DNA of 64,000 bases from an uncultured Pelagibacteraceae bacterium (GTDB lineage: Bacteria > Pseudomonadota > Alphaproteobacteria > Pelagibacterales > Pelagibacteraceae): assembly GCA_902613915.1 (NCBI GenBank), contig CACMJB010000004.1, positions 55,741-119,740 on the forward strand. The letters run 5' to 3'. A program made the translations under genes and the position numbers. Positions within the stretch are counted from its first letter, which is position 1; each line of letters opens with the position of its first letter. The notes below the pieces were generated by a model that saw nothing but the letters and a program-made list of their open reading frames with translations, was not told the DNA's origin and ran no database searches. Positions 47,616-57,211 of this stretch are shown piece by piece.

Positions 47616-48915
47616 ATTTATTAAGTTTATTTTACCAAAAAGACTTTTTTATAGAGCATTAATAATTGTTGCTGCTCCAACTATAATTCTACAATTGATT
47701 ATAACAATTGTCTTTTATGATAGTGTTTGGATTAAAGCGAATAAAAATACAACTAGATCTCTTGTTGCTCAGCTTAAAACTATAGAAGAGGTTTATAACA
47801 ATGATAAAAGTAATTTAGATTTTTTAACTGATAGTTATAAAAATAATTTCAATTTCGAAATTGGAATTAATCAAGATGATTTCCCAAATATTAGTGGGGA
47901 GCGTAAATTTAGTCCTATGGACAGATCGTTAAGAAGAGAACTTAAATCAACTTTTGGAAATAATAATTACTGGTTTAATACCTCAAAGTTTAAAAATGCT
48001 GTTGAAATCAAAATAAGATCTGAAAATGAAGTAATAGAATTTTTAGTGCCCAAAGATATGGTGTCAGCATCTTCAGTAAGATTATTTTTATTATGGACTA
48101 CTCTACCATCAATCGTTTTAATTATTATCGCTTTAATATTTTTAAAAAATCAAACAAAGCCTCTAGTAAAACTTGCTAAAGCAGCTGAAAGATTTGGTAA
48201 GGGAGATTATGTTAATGACTTTAGAGCCTCTGGTTCACAGGAAATTAGAAAGGCAGCTTTTGAATTTGATCGGATGGCTAAAAGAATAAACAGACACCTT
48301 AACCAAAGAGCGGAAATGTTATCTGGAATTAGTCATGATTTGAGAACACCTTTAACAAGATTAAAGTTACAACTAGCAATGTTAAAACAAAAAGATATTT
48401 CTGAAAGCATGTCTAAAGATATTGATGAAATGGAAAAAATGCTCAATGATTATTTACAATTTGCTAAAACTCAAGTTCAAGAACCGTCTACAGTCATTAA
48501 TTTAAATGATCTTTTGATCTCTATAAGAAATAAATTTAATAACAATAACTTCACTTTTAATGAAAGCAGAGATTTGATTGAATTAAAAGGAAGGGTTACA
48601 GCATTACAAAGATCTTTTGAAAATATCATACAAAATGGTCTAACTTATGGAAATAGAGTAAATGTGAAATTCAAAAAAGGAAATAGATTAGTTACAATTT
48701 TATTTGAAGATGATGGACCTGGAATACCAGAAGATCAATATAAAAATGTCTTCAAACCTTTTTTTAGACTTGATAAAAGTAGAAGTTTAAATCAATCAGG
48801 TGTGGGACTTGGCTTGGCAATTGTTGAAGATGTAATTAATTCACACGGTGGCAATATTCAATTGGGAAAAAGTAAAAAAAATGGCCTGCTAGTTAAGATC
48901 TCTTTGCCTTTTTAG
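47596..48915 (+). CDS. Sensor histidine kinase, EnvZ-like
   Basis: Inner-membrane sensor of about 439 residues. Two transmembrane helices (about 20-40 and 168-186) enclose a periplasmic loop of some 125 residues. A HAMP domain follows, then an H-box GISHDLRTPLTRLK near residue 255, an N-box ENIIQNGLTYG, G1 FEDDGPGIPEDQY and G2 GVGLGLAIVED. ATG at 47596 is taken as the start; a GTG at 47587 is also in frame. It presumably phosphorylates the upstream OmpR-type regulator. Confidence 0.9.
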   Translation: MFSGLNKFIKFILPKRLFYRALIIVAAPTIILQLIITIVFYDSVWIKANKNTTRSLVAQLKTIEEVYNNDKSNLDFLTDSYKNNFNFEIGINQDDFPNISGERKFSPMDRSLRRELKSTFGNNNYWFNTSKFKNAVEIKIRSENEVIEFLVPKDMVSASSVRLFLLWTTLPSIVLIIIALIFLKNQTKPLVKLAKAAERFGKGDYVNDFRASGSQEIRKAAFEFDRMAKRINRHLNQRAEMLSGISHDLRTPLTRLKLQLAMLKQKDISESMSKDIDEMEKMLNDYLQFAKTQVQEPSTVINLNDLLISIRNKFNNNNFTFNESRDLIELKGRVTALQRSFENIIQNGLTYGNRVNVKFKKGNRLVTILFEDDGPGIPEDQYKNVFKPFFRLDKSRSLNQSGVGLGLAIVEDVINSHGGNIQLGKSKKNGLLVKISLPF

Positions 48916-49138
48916 TTTTTTTATTTTTAGCCAATTTTTTGATAACTGCATCTTGCTTTTGAACAATTTTTTTTAAAACCTCAAATTCCTCTCTAGAAAC
49001 AAGTTCAAGCTTATTAATTATCTTATCTTTTTTAAATTTCCAGTCTGTTGAAATTTCTTTTCTAATATCCTTAGAAGTTAAAATACCATTTTCAATCAAA
49101 CTAGATAAAGATCTTAAAATTTTTTCTGAGTTACTCAT
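48893..49138 (-). CDS. ubiK: UbiK/BMFP-domain accessory protein
   Basis: An 81-residue coiled-coil protein of the YqiC/BMFP family. A helical N-terminal part is followed by LVSREEFEVLKKIVQKQDAVIKKL, the characteristic VSREEF start of the coiled coil, and a Lys-rich tail. In E. coli UbiK assists aerobic ubiquinone synthesis by helping assemble the Ubi complex. It overlaps the kinase gene tail-to-tail by 23 bp and is divergent from lgt. Confidence 0.82.
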   Translation of the reverse strand: MSNSEKILRSLSSLIENGILTSKDIRKEISTDWKFKKDKIINKLELVSREEFEVLKKIVQKQDAVIKKLAKNKKTKKAKRS

Positions 49139-49150
49139 AAGTTATCTTAT

Positions 49151-49179
49151 TTGATGGTCACGATAATTTCAAATATGAT
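49151..49179 (+). promoter_or_regulatory. Sigma-70 promoter of lgt
   Basis: TTGATG (49151-49156) and TATGAT (49174-49179) are separated by 17 bp. The -10 ends only 10 nt before the lgt ATG (49190), so the leader would be about 4 nt or absent. Confidence 0.55.
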
Positions 49180-49189
49180 ATAAGATATT

Positions 49190-49984
49190 ATGTATATCCA
49201 TAATTTAGACCCTGTTTTATTGGATTTTGGATTTATAGAAATCAGATGGTATTCGCTAGCTTATATCTTTGGAATTGTTATCGGTTGGTATTTAGGAAAG
49301 AAAATTATCAAAAATTTTTTACGAAGTGTTAGTTTTAAATTCGATCTAAAAGAGTTTGATGATCTTATAACGTATCTAATAATTTCTATAATAATTGGTG
49401 GTAGACTTGGATACGTTCTTTTTTATAATTTTGAATATTATATTTTAAATCCAGTTGAGATAATAAAAGTTTGGGAAGGCGGAATGTCTTTCCACGGAGC
49501 TTTGATTGGAATAATATTAGGAACACACCTTTTTGCGTCCAAAAAAAATATACCGACATTTTTTTTCCTAGATGTTATAGCTTGCGTTTCTCCAATAGGT
49601 ATATTATTTGGAAGAATAGCAAACTTTATCAATGGAGAACTTGTTGGAAAGGTAACTGAAGTATCTTGGGGTATTATTTTTCCTGCTATTGATATGATGC
49701 CAAGACACCCTTCTCAGTTATATGAAGCTTTACTCGAAGGTTTAATATTATTTATTTTAATTAATACGATTACTTTAAAAAGAAAATATAAGGTTGGTCT
49801 AAGCTCATCATTATTTTTAATTTTTTATGGCATATTTAGAATTATAGCTGAACAGTTTAGAGAGCCTGACTCTCAATTAGGTTACTTATTTGGAAATTCA
49901 AGTATGGGCACAATACTCAGCTCTATAATGGTAATTTCTGGTTTTGTAATTTTAATAATTTTAAAAAAAAAAAATGAAATCTAA
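49190..49984 (+). CDS. lgt: Prolipoprotein diacylglyceryl transferase Lgt
   Basis: Inner-membrane enzyme that transfers diacylglycerol from phosphatidylglycerol to the lipobox cysteine of prolipoproteins. The 264-residue protein has about seven helices: LGYVLFYN, the GGMSFHGALIGIILG signature (catalytic-region His), GRIANFINGELVGK, and RHPSQLYEALLEG. It overlaps the methyltransferase gene by 11 bp in an lgt-midA-pgeF run. Confidence 0.95.
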   Translation: MYIHNLDPVLLDFGFIEIRWYSLAYIFGIVIGWYLGKKIIKNFLRSVSFKFDLKEFDDLITYLIISIIIGGRLGYVLFYNFEYYILNPVEIIKVWEGGMSFHGALIGIILGTHLFASKKNIPTFFFLDVIACVSPIGILFGRIANFINGELVGKVTEVSWGIIFPAIDMMPRHPSQLYEALLEGLILFILINTITLKRKYKVGLSSSLFLIFYGIFRIIAEQFREPDSQLGYLFGNSSMGTILSSIMVISGFVILIILKKKNEI

Positions 49985-51038
49985 TCAAAAGTTTTTTAAA
50001 AAATCAAAATTTTTACCAGTAGATAATTTCTTCGAAAATATACTTTATGATAATCAATTTGGTTATTACGCAACAAAACAACCTTTTGGTCGGGACGGAG
50101 ATTTTGTTACATCACCTAAAGTTTCAAATCTTTTTTCTGAAATAATTGCAATATGGTTAATAAATACATGGGAGAATTTTGGTAAACCAAAAAAATTTAA
50201 CTTTGTTGAACTTGGTCCGGGAGATGGAAGTTTAACAAAAACTCTTTTGGATACTTTTAAGAAATTTCCAGAATTTAACTCTGTTAAAAAAATATATCTT
50301 TATGAAAAAAGCAATTATTTAAAAAAAGCTCAAGAACTTAAGATTTCAGATAAAAGCGTAAAATGGATTAAAGATTTTAATAATATAAAAGATGGTCCTG
50401 TAATTTTTTTTGGTAATGAATTTCTTGATGCAATTCCAATTAAACAATTTAGAAAAAAAAACGGCTCATTTTTTGAAAAAAATTATATGTTAAATAAAAA
50501 TTTTGATATCGAGGAAACTTATAGAAAAGCATCGATAGTCAACTCGAAAATGTTAAAATCTTATTCATCAATAAAAGATTTGAATTTTATCGAATTCCCT
50601 AAATTAGGATTTCAAAATTTAAAAAAAATAACAAAAAAGATTTTAAAATTGAAAGGTTGTATTTTGTTAATAGACTATGGGTATTTAAAACCCCATAATG
50701 AAAATACTCTTCAATCTGTTTTAAAGCATAAGAAAAATAAACTTTTAGATAATTTAGGAAAAGCGGATGTAACTTCTCATGTCAATTTTGAATTATTAAA
50801 AGAATTTTTTAAAAAAAATAATTTAAAAACTAAAAAAATTGTTACTCAGCAAGAATTTTTAAAAAGTAATGGTATTATTGAAAGAGCTGAGATATTGGCA
50901 AAAAAAATGAAATTCGGAGATCAATCAGATCTATATTTAAGTTTGAAAAGATTATTGCATCCAAAGTTAATGGGCAACCTATTTAAAGTATCATTAGCTT
51001 ATAGTTGTAAAAATAAAAATTTTAACGGTTTTAATTAA
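49974..51038 (+). CDS. MidA/NDUFAF7-family SAM-dependent methyltransferase
   Basis: A 354-residue protein with family hallmarks GRDGDFVTSPKVSNLFSEII near residue 40, FVELGPGDGSL (SAM motif I), FFGNEFLDAIPIKQF and LLIDYGYLKP. Mitochondrial NDUFAF7 dimethylates an arginine of a complex I subunit; the bacterial members are thought to act on complex I or a related target. The lgt-midA-pgeF order recurs in alphaproteobacteria (recalled). Confidence 0.86.
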   Translation: MKSNQKFFKKSKFLPVDNFFENILYDNQFGYYATKQPFGRDGDFVTSPKVSNLFSEIIAIWLINTWENFGKPKKFNFVELGPGDGSLTKTLLDTFKKFPEFNSVKKIYLYEKSNYLKKAQELKISDKSVKWIKDFNNIKDGPVIFFGNEFLDAIPIKQFRKKNGSFFEKNYMLNKNFDIEETYRKASIVNSKMLKSYSSIKDLNFIEFPKLGFQNLKKITKKILKLKGCILLIDYGYLKPHNENTLQSVLKHKKNKLLDNLGKADVTSHVNFELLKEFFKKNNLKTKKIVTQQEFLKSNGIIERAEILAKKMKFGDQSDLYLSLKRLLHPKLMGNLFKVSLAYSCKNKNFNGFN

Positions 51039-51793
51039 TGTTTTACTCAAAGAAATTAAAAAGATTTAAAGAAATAAAACACTGTTTTTTTTCTAAAAGA
51101 AATGGCTATTCAACAGGTATTTATAAAAGTTTAAATTGCGGCCAAGGATCAAAAGACAGCAAAAAAAATATTCAAAAAAATCTGAAACTTGTTGCAAAAA
51201 AAATGAAAGTCAAATCAGATAATTTAGTTTTGATGCATCAAACACATAGTAACAATGTAATAGTAATTAAAAAAATGAATTATAAAAGAAAGATTTACGC
51301 AGATGCTATGATTTCTAAAATGAGAGGTATTTCTTTGGGTGTTCTAACTGCTGATTGTGTTCCTATAATTTTGTACGACTCTAAAAATAAAATTATTGGA
51401 TGTGTTCACGCAGGTTGGAAAGGAGCGTTTAAAAATATTATCAAAAATACAATTCATAAAATAAAAAAAATGAGTTCAAACAGTAAAATTTATGCAAGTG
51501 TAGGTCCTTGTATAGGTGTTAAAAGCTATGAGGTTGATATTAAATTTTACAAAAAATTTATTTCAAAAAGCACTAAAAATAAAATTTATTTCTTGCATAA
51601 AACCAAATCAAAAAAGCTTTTTAATTTACGAAAATTTGTAACTGATAAGCTTAAACAGTGTAAAGTTGAAGTTGACCAAGTGAATCATGACACATTTGCT
51701 GAAAAAAATAAATTTTTTAGTTATAGAAGATCGTGTAAATTAAAGCAGAAAGATTACGGGAGATGTATCTCTGCAATAGGGATGCTTAATTAA
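51038..51793 (+). CDS. pgeF: PgeF/YfiH-family multicopper-type protein (purine nucleoside phosphorylase/laccase-domain)
   Basis: A 251-residue protein of the YfiH family, reported to be a peptidoglycan-editing factor in E. coli and a purine nucleoside phosphorylase-like enzyme in others. Metal ligands are visible in MHQTHSNNV, LTADCVPIILYD and CVHAGWKGA, with the C-terminal FFSYRRS..CGRCIS-like end (YGRCISAIGM). The start overlaps midA by one base. Confidence 0.88.
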   Translation: MFYSKKLKRFKEIKHCFFSKRNGYSTGIYKSLNCGQGSKDSKKNIQKNLKLVAKKMKVKSDNLVLMHQTHSNNVIVIKKMNYKRKIYADAMISKMRGISLGVLTADCVPIILYDSKNKIIGCVHAGWKGAFKNIIKNTIHKIKKMSSNSKIYASVGPCIGVKSYEVDIKFYKKFISKSTKNKIYFLHKTKSKKLFNLRKFVTDKLKQCKVEVDQVNHDTFAEKNKFFSYRRSCKLKQKDYGRCISAIGMLN

Positions 51794-51794
51794 T

Positions 51795-51822
51795 TTGAAA
51801 AGATATATAAATAAGGTATAAA
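51795..51822 (+). promoter_or_regulatory. Candidate promoter of prs
   Basis: TTGAAA (51795-51800) and TATAAA (51817-51822) with 16-bp spacing lie in the 41-bp gap. The -10 ends 12 nt before the prs ATG, giving a very short leader. Confidence 0.45.
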
Positions 51823-51834
51823 TAATTACATTTC

Positions 51835-52767
51835 ATGAAAATTTTATCAGGAACAAGTAATCTTAAACTTAGCAAGGATATTGCTAAGAATTTAAAATTA
51901 AAATTAATTAATACAAATATAAGAAGATTCGCTGATGGAGAAATTTATATAGAAATTAATGAAAACATTAGGGGTAACAGCGTATTTGTAATTCAATCCA
52001 CTTCCAATCCTGCTAACGATAACTTAATGGAACTTCTTTTAATCATTGACGCTCTAAGAAGATCATCAGCAAAAACAGTTACTGCAGTTATTCCGTATTT
52101 TGGTTACGCAAGACAAGATAGAAAAGTTGCACCTAGAACTTCTATTTCAGCTAAAGTTGTTGCGAACCTTTTAACAAATGCTGGGGCAAATAGAATTGTA
52201 ACGGTAGACTTGCACGCAGGCCAGATACAAGGTTTTTTTGATATGCCTGTAGACAATTTATTTACCACTCCGTTATTCTCAAAATTTATTAAAAAGAAAA
52301 TAAGTTCAAAAAATTTAATTTGTGTCTCACCAGATATGGGTGGTGTGGCAAGGACGAGAGCGTTGGCTACTAGACTTAAGGCAGATCTTGCTATTATCGA
52401 TAAAAGAAGACCTGCGCCTGGAAAATCTGAAGTTATGAATATCATTGGAGATGTAAAAAATAAAACCTGCATAATAGTTGATGATATAATTGATAGTGGT
52501 GGCACTATAATCAATGCGGTTGATGCATTAAAAAGAAAAGGAGCAAAAGAAGTTTATGTGTTTATTACTCATGCAGTTTTAAGCGGGGAAGCTGCTAAAA
52601 AAATTAAAAGTTCAAAAATTAAAAAACTCATCATTACAGATACAATTGATAATTCTAACAAAATCAAAAATAACAACAAAATTGAGGTATTATCGATTTC
52701 TTCTTTAATGTCTGAAGCAATAAAAAGGATAGCTAACTCAAATTCAGTATCAGACTTATTTAATTAA
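51835..52767 (+). CDS. prs: Ribose-phosphate pyrophosphokinase Prs
   Basis: Makes PRPP from ribose 5-phosphate and ATP for nucleotide, histidine and tryptophan synthesis. The 310-residue protein has RRFADGEIYIEINENIRG near residue 25, YFGYARQDRK with the flexible-loop Arg, VDLHAGQIQGFFD, DKRRP and the PRPP-binding loop IVDDIIDSGGTI near residue 215. It has its own candidate promoter, with rplY 48 nt downstream. Confidence 0.96.
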   Translation: MKILSGTSNLKLSKDIAKNLKLKLINTNIRRFADGEIYIEINENIRGNSVFVIQSTSNPANDNLMELLLIIDALRRSSAKTVTAVIPYFGYARQDRKVAPRTSISAKVVANLLTNAGANRIVTVDLHAGQIQGFFDMPVDNLFTTPLFSKFIKKKISSKNLICVSPDMGGVARTRALATRLKADLAIIDKRRPAPGKSEVMNIIGDVKNKTCIIVDDIIDSGGTIINAVDALKRKGAKEVYVFITHAVLSGEAAKKIKSSKIKKLIITDTIDNSNKIKNNNKIEVLSISSLMSEAIKRIANSNSVSDLFN

Positions 52768-52770
52768 TAC

Positions 52771-52799
52771 TTGTTTTGATAAATAACTTGGGTTATATA
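52771..52799 (+). promoter_or_regulatory. Candidate promoter of rplY-pth-ychF
   Basis: TTGTTT (52771-52776) and TATATA (52794-52799) are 17 bp apart, upstream of the rplY ATG (52816). A short inverted GGGT...ACCC overlaps the -10. No terminator follows prs, so read-through is also possible. Confidence 0.4.
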
Positions 52800-52815
52800 C
52801 CCTTTTCAAATAAAT

Positions 52816-53553
52816 ATGAGTAATTTAAAAGCAATAAAAAGAGAAAATACATCTGCAGGCTCAAATAATAAATTGAGATCAGAAGGGTTAATTCCTGCTA
52901 TTCTTTATGGAGGAAAAGATTCTAATCAAAATATTTCAGTTAAAAAAAAAGAAATTCAAAGTTTAGTTTATTCAGATACCTTTTTATCTAAAGTTCTAGA
53001 ACTCGACATAGATGGTAAAAAAGAAAAAGTGATACCAAGAGACGTGGCTTTCCATGTGGTTTCAGAGGAACCCATTCACATTGACTTTATGAGAATAGTT
53101 GCAGGTAAAAAAGTTATTTTAGAAATACCTGTCAAATTTATCAATCATCCAGACTCTCCTGGTTTAAAAAGAGGTGGAGTTTTAAACATTGTAAGAAGAA
53201 AAGTAGAATTAAAATGTCCTGCTGAAAATATCCCAGATGAAATTATTGTAGACTTAGCAGGAACAGATATTGGAACTAGTATAAAAATTTCAGCAGTCAA
53301 ACTTGGAAGTGATATTGTTCCAACTATCACAGACAGAGACTTTGTTATTGCAACAGTTGCATCACCGACAGTAATTAAAGAACCAGAAAAACCAGCAGAG
53401 GAAGAAGCGGCGGCTGAAGGTGCTGAGGGCGAAGCTCCAGCTGAAGGAGCGGAAGCAGCAGCTAAAGACGGAGATGCGGCTAAGAAAGATGATAAAGCCA
53501 AAGAAGGTGGCGATAAGAAATCAGAAGAAAAAAAACCAGCTGAGAAAAAATAA
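52816..53553 (+). CDS. rplY: 50S ribosomal protein L25 (CTC/long form)
   Basis: Binds 5S rRNA. The 245-residue protein is the long TL5/CTC type: an N-terminal L25 domain (to about 95; NNKLRSEGLIPAILYGG) and a C-terminal beta domain (about 96-180; HIDFMRI, VPVKF-like IPVKFIN). The final 60 residues are a low-complexity tail rich in Ala, Glu and Lys. This tail also looks richer in G and C than its surroundings. It is followed closely by pth (8 nt). Confidence 0.93.
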   Translation: MSNLKAIKRENTSAGSNNKLRSEGLIPAILYGGKDSNQNISVKKKEIQSLVYSDTFLSKVLELDIDGKKEKVIPRDVAFHVVSEEPIHIDFMRIVAGKKVILEIPVKFINHPDSPGLKRGGVLNIVRRKVELKCPAENIPDEIIVDLAGTDIGTSIKISAVKLGSDIVPTITDRDFVIATVASPTVIKEPEKPAEEEAAAEGAEGEAPAEGAEAAAKDGDAAKKDDKAKEGGDKKSEEKKPAEKK

Positions 53554-53561
53554 TTAATAAG

Positions 53562-54134
53562 ATGCTTTTACTTGTAGGGTTAGGAAATCCTGGATCTAAT
53601 TATACTAATACTAGACACAATATTGGTTTTAAAATTATAGACGCAATAAATAATCATTTTAAACTTTCAAAACAAAAACCAAAATTTAAAGGTCTACTTA
53701 CCACAGGTAACATTGATGAAAAAAAAATATACGCAATCAAACCTTTAACTTTCATGAATAATTCAGGTACAGCGATTAAAGAATTAATCGACTATTTTAA
53801 AATCGATGCAAAAGATGTTTTTGTATTCCATGATGATATGGATATTGATTTTGGAAAAATTAAAGCAAAGTTTGGTGGAAGTAGTGCAGGTCATAATGGA
53901 ATAGAGTCTATAGACAAGTTTATCGGTAAAGATTACTCAAGAGTAAGAATAGGCATTGGCCATCCAAAACAGAAAAAAAAAGTTAACAATCATGTACTTG
54001 AAGATTTTAAAGAAGATGAGGAAGAAAAAATAAATGAAATCACTGAGAATATTGTTAAACAATTGCCAACACTCATTGATAAAAAAATCGATCTCTTTTC
54101 AAGCAAAGTAAATCAAGACCTTAATGGGATTTAA
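53562..54134 (+). CDS. pth: Peptidyl-tRNA hydrolase Pth
   Basis: Releases tRNA from prematurely dropped peptidyl-tRNA. The 190-residue protein has GLGNPGSNYTNTRHNIGF near the N-terminus with the catalytic-site Asn and His, PLTFMNNSG, FHDDMDIDFGKI and GGSSAGHNGIESI. Its 3' end overlaps ychF by 11 bp. rplY-pth-ychF is a widely conserved order. Confidence 0.95.
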   Translation: MLLLVGLGNPGSNYTNTRHNIGFKIIDAINNHFKLSKQKPKFKGLLTTGNIDEKKIYAIKPLTFMNNSGTAIKELIDYFKIDAKDVFVFHDDMDIDFGKIKAKFGGSSAGHNGIESIDKFIGKDYSRVRIGIGHPKQKKKVNNHVLEDFKEDEEEKINEITENIVKQLPTLIDKKIDLFSSKVNQDLNGI

Positions 54135-55194
54135 ATGTGGTATCGTAGGACTTCCAAATGTGGGGAAGTCTACTCTTTTCAATGCTTTAACAGCTTCTAA
54201 GAACGCTGAAGCAGCTAACTTTCCTTTCTGTACAATAGATCCAAATATTGGAATTGTAGATGTAGTTGATGAAAGATTAGATAAATTGACTGAATTATCA
54301 AAATCAAAAAAAAAAATTTATACCAATATTACTTTTGTCGATATTGCAGGATTAGTAAAAGGTGCTTCTAAAGGTGAAGGATTAGGTAATAAATTTTTAT
54401 CTCACATAAGGGAAGTCGATGCAATTATACACTTAGTAAGATGCTTTGAGTCTGAAAAAATTACTCATGTAAATTCAAAGATTAACCCTGTTGAAGACCT
54501 TGAAACTATAAAGACTGAAATTATATTATCAGATATTGATATCATTCAGAAAAAGCTTGAAAAAGGAAAAAAAAAACTCCTTGAAGAAAAGCAGATAAAA
54601 ATTTTAGAGGAAAAGCTTAATCAGTTAAACGAGGGTAAAGAAATATCCGTTAACGATTTAGATGAAAAAAAATTTTTATCCTCTCTAGGTCTTTTAAGTA
54701 AAAAGCCAAAAATTATTGTTTGTAATGTAGATGAAGGAAGTTTAGCAAATGGAAATGCTTTTACCAAAGAGGTGCAGAAAAAATATTCTAATGAAAAAGT
54801 GGTAACTATTTGTGCGGATATTGAAGATCAAATTATGGGATTAGATAATAATGAAAGAGAAACTTTTATGAAAGAAATAGGTCTCAATAAAACAGGTCTA
54901 AATCAATTAATTAAAGAAGGATATGAACTTTTAAATCTCGATACTTTTTTTACCTCTGGTCCAGAAGAAAGTAGGGCATGGACAGTAGAAAAAAATACTA
55001 TTGCACCAAAAGCAGCAAGTGTCATTCACACTGATTTTGAGAAAAATTTTATTAGAGCAGAAGCTGTAACATGTGAAGATTTTATAAAATATGGTAGTGC
55101 AGAAAAATGTAAAGAGAATGGGAAATTAAGAATTGAAGGTAAAGATTATGTTGTTAAAGATGGAGATGTTCTATACTTCAGAGTCAACCCTTGA
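54124..55194 (+). CDS. ychF: Ribosome-associated ATPase YchF (Obg family)
   Basis: P-loop NTPase that prefers ATP and associates with the ribosome. The 356 residues contain GLPNVGKSTLFNALT (G1), DIAGLVKGASKGEGLGNKFL (G3 region), a coiled-coil insertion around 125-175, a degenerate G4 (NVDE) consistent with ATP use, and a C-terminal TGS domain (TSGPEESRAWTVEK). Tail-to-tail overlap with petC is 24 bp. Confidence 0.95.
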   Translation: MGFKCGIVGLPNVGKSTLFNALTASKNAEAANFPFCTIDPNIGIVDVVDERLDKLTELSKSKKKIYTNITFVDIAGLVKGASKGEGLGNKFLSHIREVDAIIHLVRCFESEKITHVNSKINPVEDLETIKTEIILSDIDIIQKKLEKGKKKLLEEKQIKILEEKLNQLNEGKEISVNDLDEKKFLSSLGLLSKKPKIIVCNVDEGSLANGNAFTKEVQKKYSNEKVVTICADIEDQIMGLDNNERETFMKEIGLNKTGLNQLIKEGYELLNLDTFFTSGPEESRAWTVEKNTIAPKAASVIHTDFEKNFIRAEAVTCEDFIKYGSAEKCKENGKLRIEGKDYVVKDGDVLYFRVNP

Positions 55195-55959
55195 CCAAAT
55201 CTTTTTCATGCTCAAATAAACTAAAGTAGTTAGAAGAATTAAATAAATAATTACTTTAACACCTGTTCTATGTCTCTCTTCTAATTCCGGCTCAGCAGCC
55301 CAAGATAAAAACGTTGTTACGTCTTTAGCCATTTGATCAACGGTTGCTTGAGTACCATCAGAATACTCAACAATGTCATCACTGAGAGGTGATGCCATCT
55401 TAATTTTATTTCCAATCATATATTTGTTGTAATAAACACCATCGTCTAAAGTTACACCTGCTGGAGGATCTTCGTACCCCATCAGTACTGAGTAAATATA
55501 ATTTGAACCACCTGGTCTAGCTTTTACTAAAACTGACATATCAGGAGGATATGCTCCACCATTTGCAGCAATTGAAGCTTTTACATTTGGATATGGATTT
55601 TTAAATTTATCAGCTGGTCTTCCAGGTCTTGTAAACATTTCTCCTTGTTCATCTGGACCATCTTCGATTTCTATACTTGCAGCTATAGCCTTTACTTCTT
55701 GCTCTGAAAACTCAGGACCTCCAGGCTCACCAAGATTTCTATAACTTAAGTATTGCATTGAATGGCAAGATGCACAAACTTCTTTATAAACTTGAAATCC
55801 TCTTTGTAACGACGCTCTATCAAACTTACCAGTAATACCTTTGAAGCTCCAATCAACTTTTAAGAGCTCACCTCCTCCACCGGCGCTAAACGAATTTGAT
55901 ATCGACGCAAAAAATAGAATGAATATAACTAAAAGATTTTTAAAGTTAAATCTTTTCAT
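55171..55959 (-). CDS. petC: Cytochrome c1 (bc1 complex)
   Basis: Periplasm-facing haem subunit of ubiquinol-cytochrome c reductase. The ATG at 55957-55959 is favoured because it begins directly with the signal peptide ([17 protein letters not shown]...); an in-frame codon at 55992 would add 11 residues inside petB. About 262 residues: haem motif CASCH (in [16 protein letters not shown]), the axial-Met region near MASPLSDD and a C-terminal membrane anchor. It overlaps petB by 14 bp, with petA upstream. Confidence 0.95.
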   Translation of the reverse strand: MKRFNFKNLLVIFILFFASISNSFSAGGGGELLKVDWSFKGITGKFDRASLQRGFQVYKEVCASCHSMQYLSYRNLGEPGGPEFSEQEVKAIAASIEIEDGPDEQGEMFTRPGRPADKFKNPYPNVKASIAANGGAYPPDMSVLVKARPGGSNYIYSVLMGYEDPPAGVTLDDGVYYNKYMIGNKIKMASPLSDDIVEYSDGTQATVDQMAKDVTTFLSWAAEPELEERHRTGVKVIIYLILLTTLVYLSMKKIWSRVDSEV

Positions 55960-57205
55960 TATCTTTCCTAGCAAGAGCCGGATCTGCTCCACCAGTAAGT
56001 ACTGGTTCTGAGATACTCATTGGAACGGGATCTGTTTTTTCTAATAATCCAACTACTGGTAAAACAATAATAAAGTGTGCAAAGTAATATAGCGTTCCTA
56101 CTCTAGCTAAAACTAAATATATTCCTTCTGCTGGCATTGCTCCCATGTAACCAAGCATAAGAACGTCTAAAACTAATATCCAATAGAACTGTCTGTAAAT
56201 TGGTCTGAATACAGCTGATCTTACTTTTGAAGTGTCTAACCATGGTAAAACAAATAATATAAAGATTGCACCAAACATTAATATTACACCGCCTAGTTTA
56301 TCTGGCACAGATCTTAAAATTGCGTAGAAAGGTAATAAATACCACTCTGGCACAATGTGTGCTGGAGTTACCAATGGGTTTGCTGGAATATAATTATCAG
56401 AGTGTCCTAAAACATTTGGAGAAAAGAAAACAAAACCTGCAAAAATAATCATGAACATTAATAATGCAAAAGTGTCTTTGATTGTGATGTATGGATGGAA
56501 AGGAACCGTATCTTTTGAAGGTTTCTTTATTTCGATACCTACAGGGTTGTTATTTCCTGGAACATGAAGTGCCCAAATGTGTAAGACTACTAATCCTAAA
56601 ATTAAAAAAGGTATTAAGTAATGTAAGCTAAAAAATCTATTTAAAGTTGGATTATCAACCGAGTATGCTCCCCACAACCAAGTAGTTATACTTTCGCCAA
56701 CTAATGGTATTGCGCTAAATAAATTTGTAATTACTGTTGCTCCCCAGAAACTCATCTGACCCCATGGAAGAACGTAGCCCATAAAAGCCGCTGCCATCAT
56801 TAATAGATAAATTAATAAACCAATTATCCAAATTACTTCTCTTGGTGATTTGTAAGATCCATAAAACAAAGATCTAAAAATATGAATGTAAACAGCTAAA
56901 AAGAACATAGAAGCTCCATTACTATGAATGTATCTAATTAACCATCCATAGTTTACGTCTCTCATTATATGTTCAACGCTTGCAAATGCTAAATCAGCAT
57001 GAGCAACATAATGCATTGCTAAAACTATTCCCGTGATAATTTGAGTTAATAAACAAAAAGTTAAAATTCCCCCAAATGTCCACCAATAATTTAAATTTTT
57101 TGGTGTTGGGTAATCTGTTAAGTGAGATCCAAGAGTTAAAAGTGGAAGTCTATCATTAAACCATTTTCCAACTTTAGACTTAGGCGTATATTCGTGATCA
57201 CTCAT
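55946..57205 (-). CDS. petB: Cytochrome b (bc1 complex)
   Basis: Core membrane subunit with two b-haems and both quinone sites, 419 residues and eight helices. It has [30 protein letters not shown] with a haem-ligand His, [20 protein letters not shown] (Qo region) and the PEWY motif ([15 protein letters not shown]). A full-length cytochrome b, not split or fused to c1. The start lies 6 nt after petA. Confidence 0.97.
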   Translation of the reverse strand: MSDHEYTPKSKVGKWFNDRLPLLTLGSHLTDYPTPKNLNYWWTFGGILTFCLLTQIITGIVLAMHYVAHADLAFASVEHIMRDVNYGWLIRYIHSNGASMFFLAVYIHIFRSLFYGSYKSPREVIWIIGLLIYLLMMAAAFMGYVLPWGQMSFWGATVITNLFSAIPLVGESITTWLWGAYSVDNPTLNRFFSLHYLIPFLILGLVVLHIWALHVPGNNNPVGIEIKKPSKDTVPFHPYITIKDTFALLMFMIIFAGFVFFSPNVLGHSDNYIPANPLVTPAHIVPEWYLLPFYAILRSVPDKLGGVILMFGAIFILFVLPWLDTSKVRSAVFRPIYRQFYWILVLDVLMLGYMGAMPAEGIYLVLARVGTLYYFAHFIIVLPVVGLLEKTDPVPMSISEPVLTGGADPALARKDNEKI

Positions 57206-57211
57206 AATTAT

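Noticed and set aside
52104..52514. Antisense open frame of 136 codons within prs
   Set aside because: It mirrors the conserved prs sequence; no independent support.
53145..53501. Antisense Ala/Ser-rich open frame opposite the rplY tail
   Set aside because: A by-product of the low-complexity Ala/Glu/Lys tail on the coding strand.
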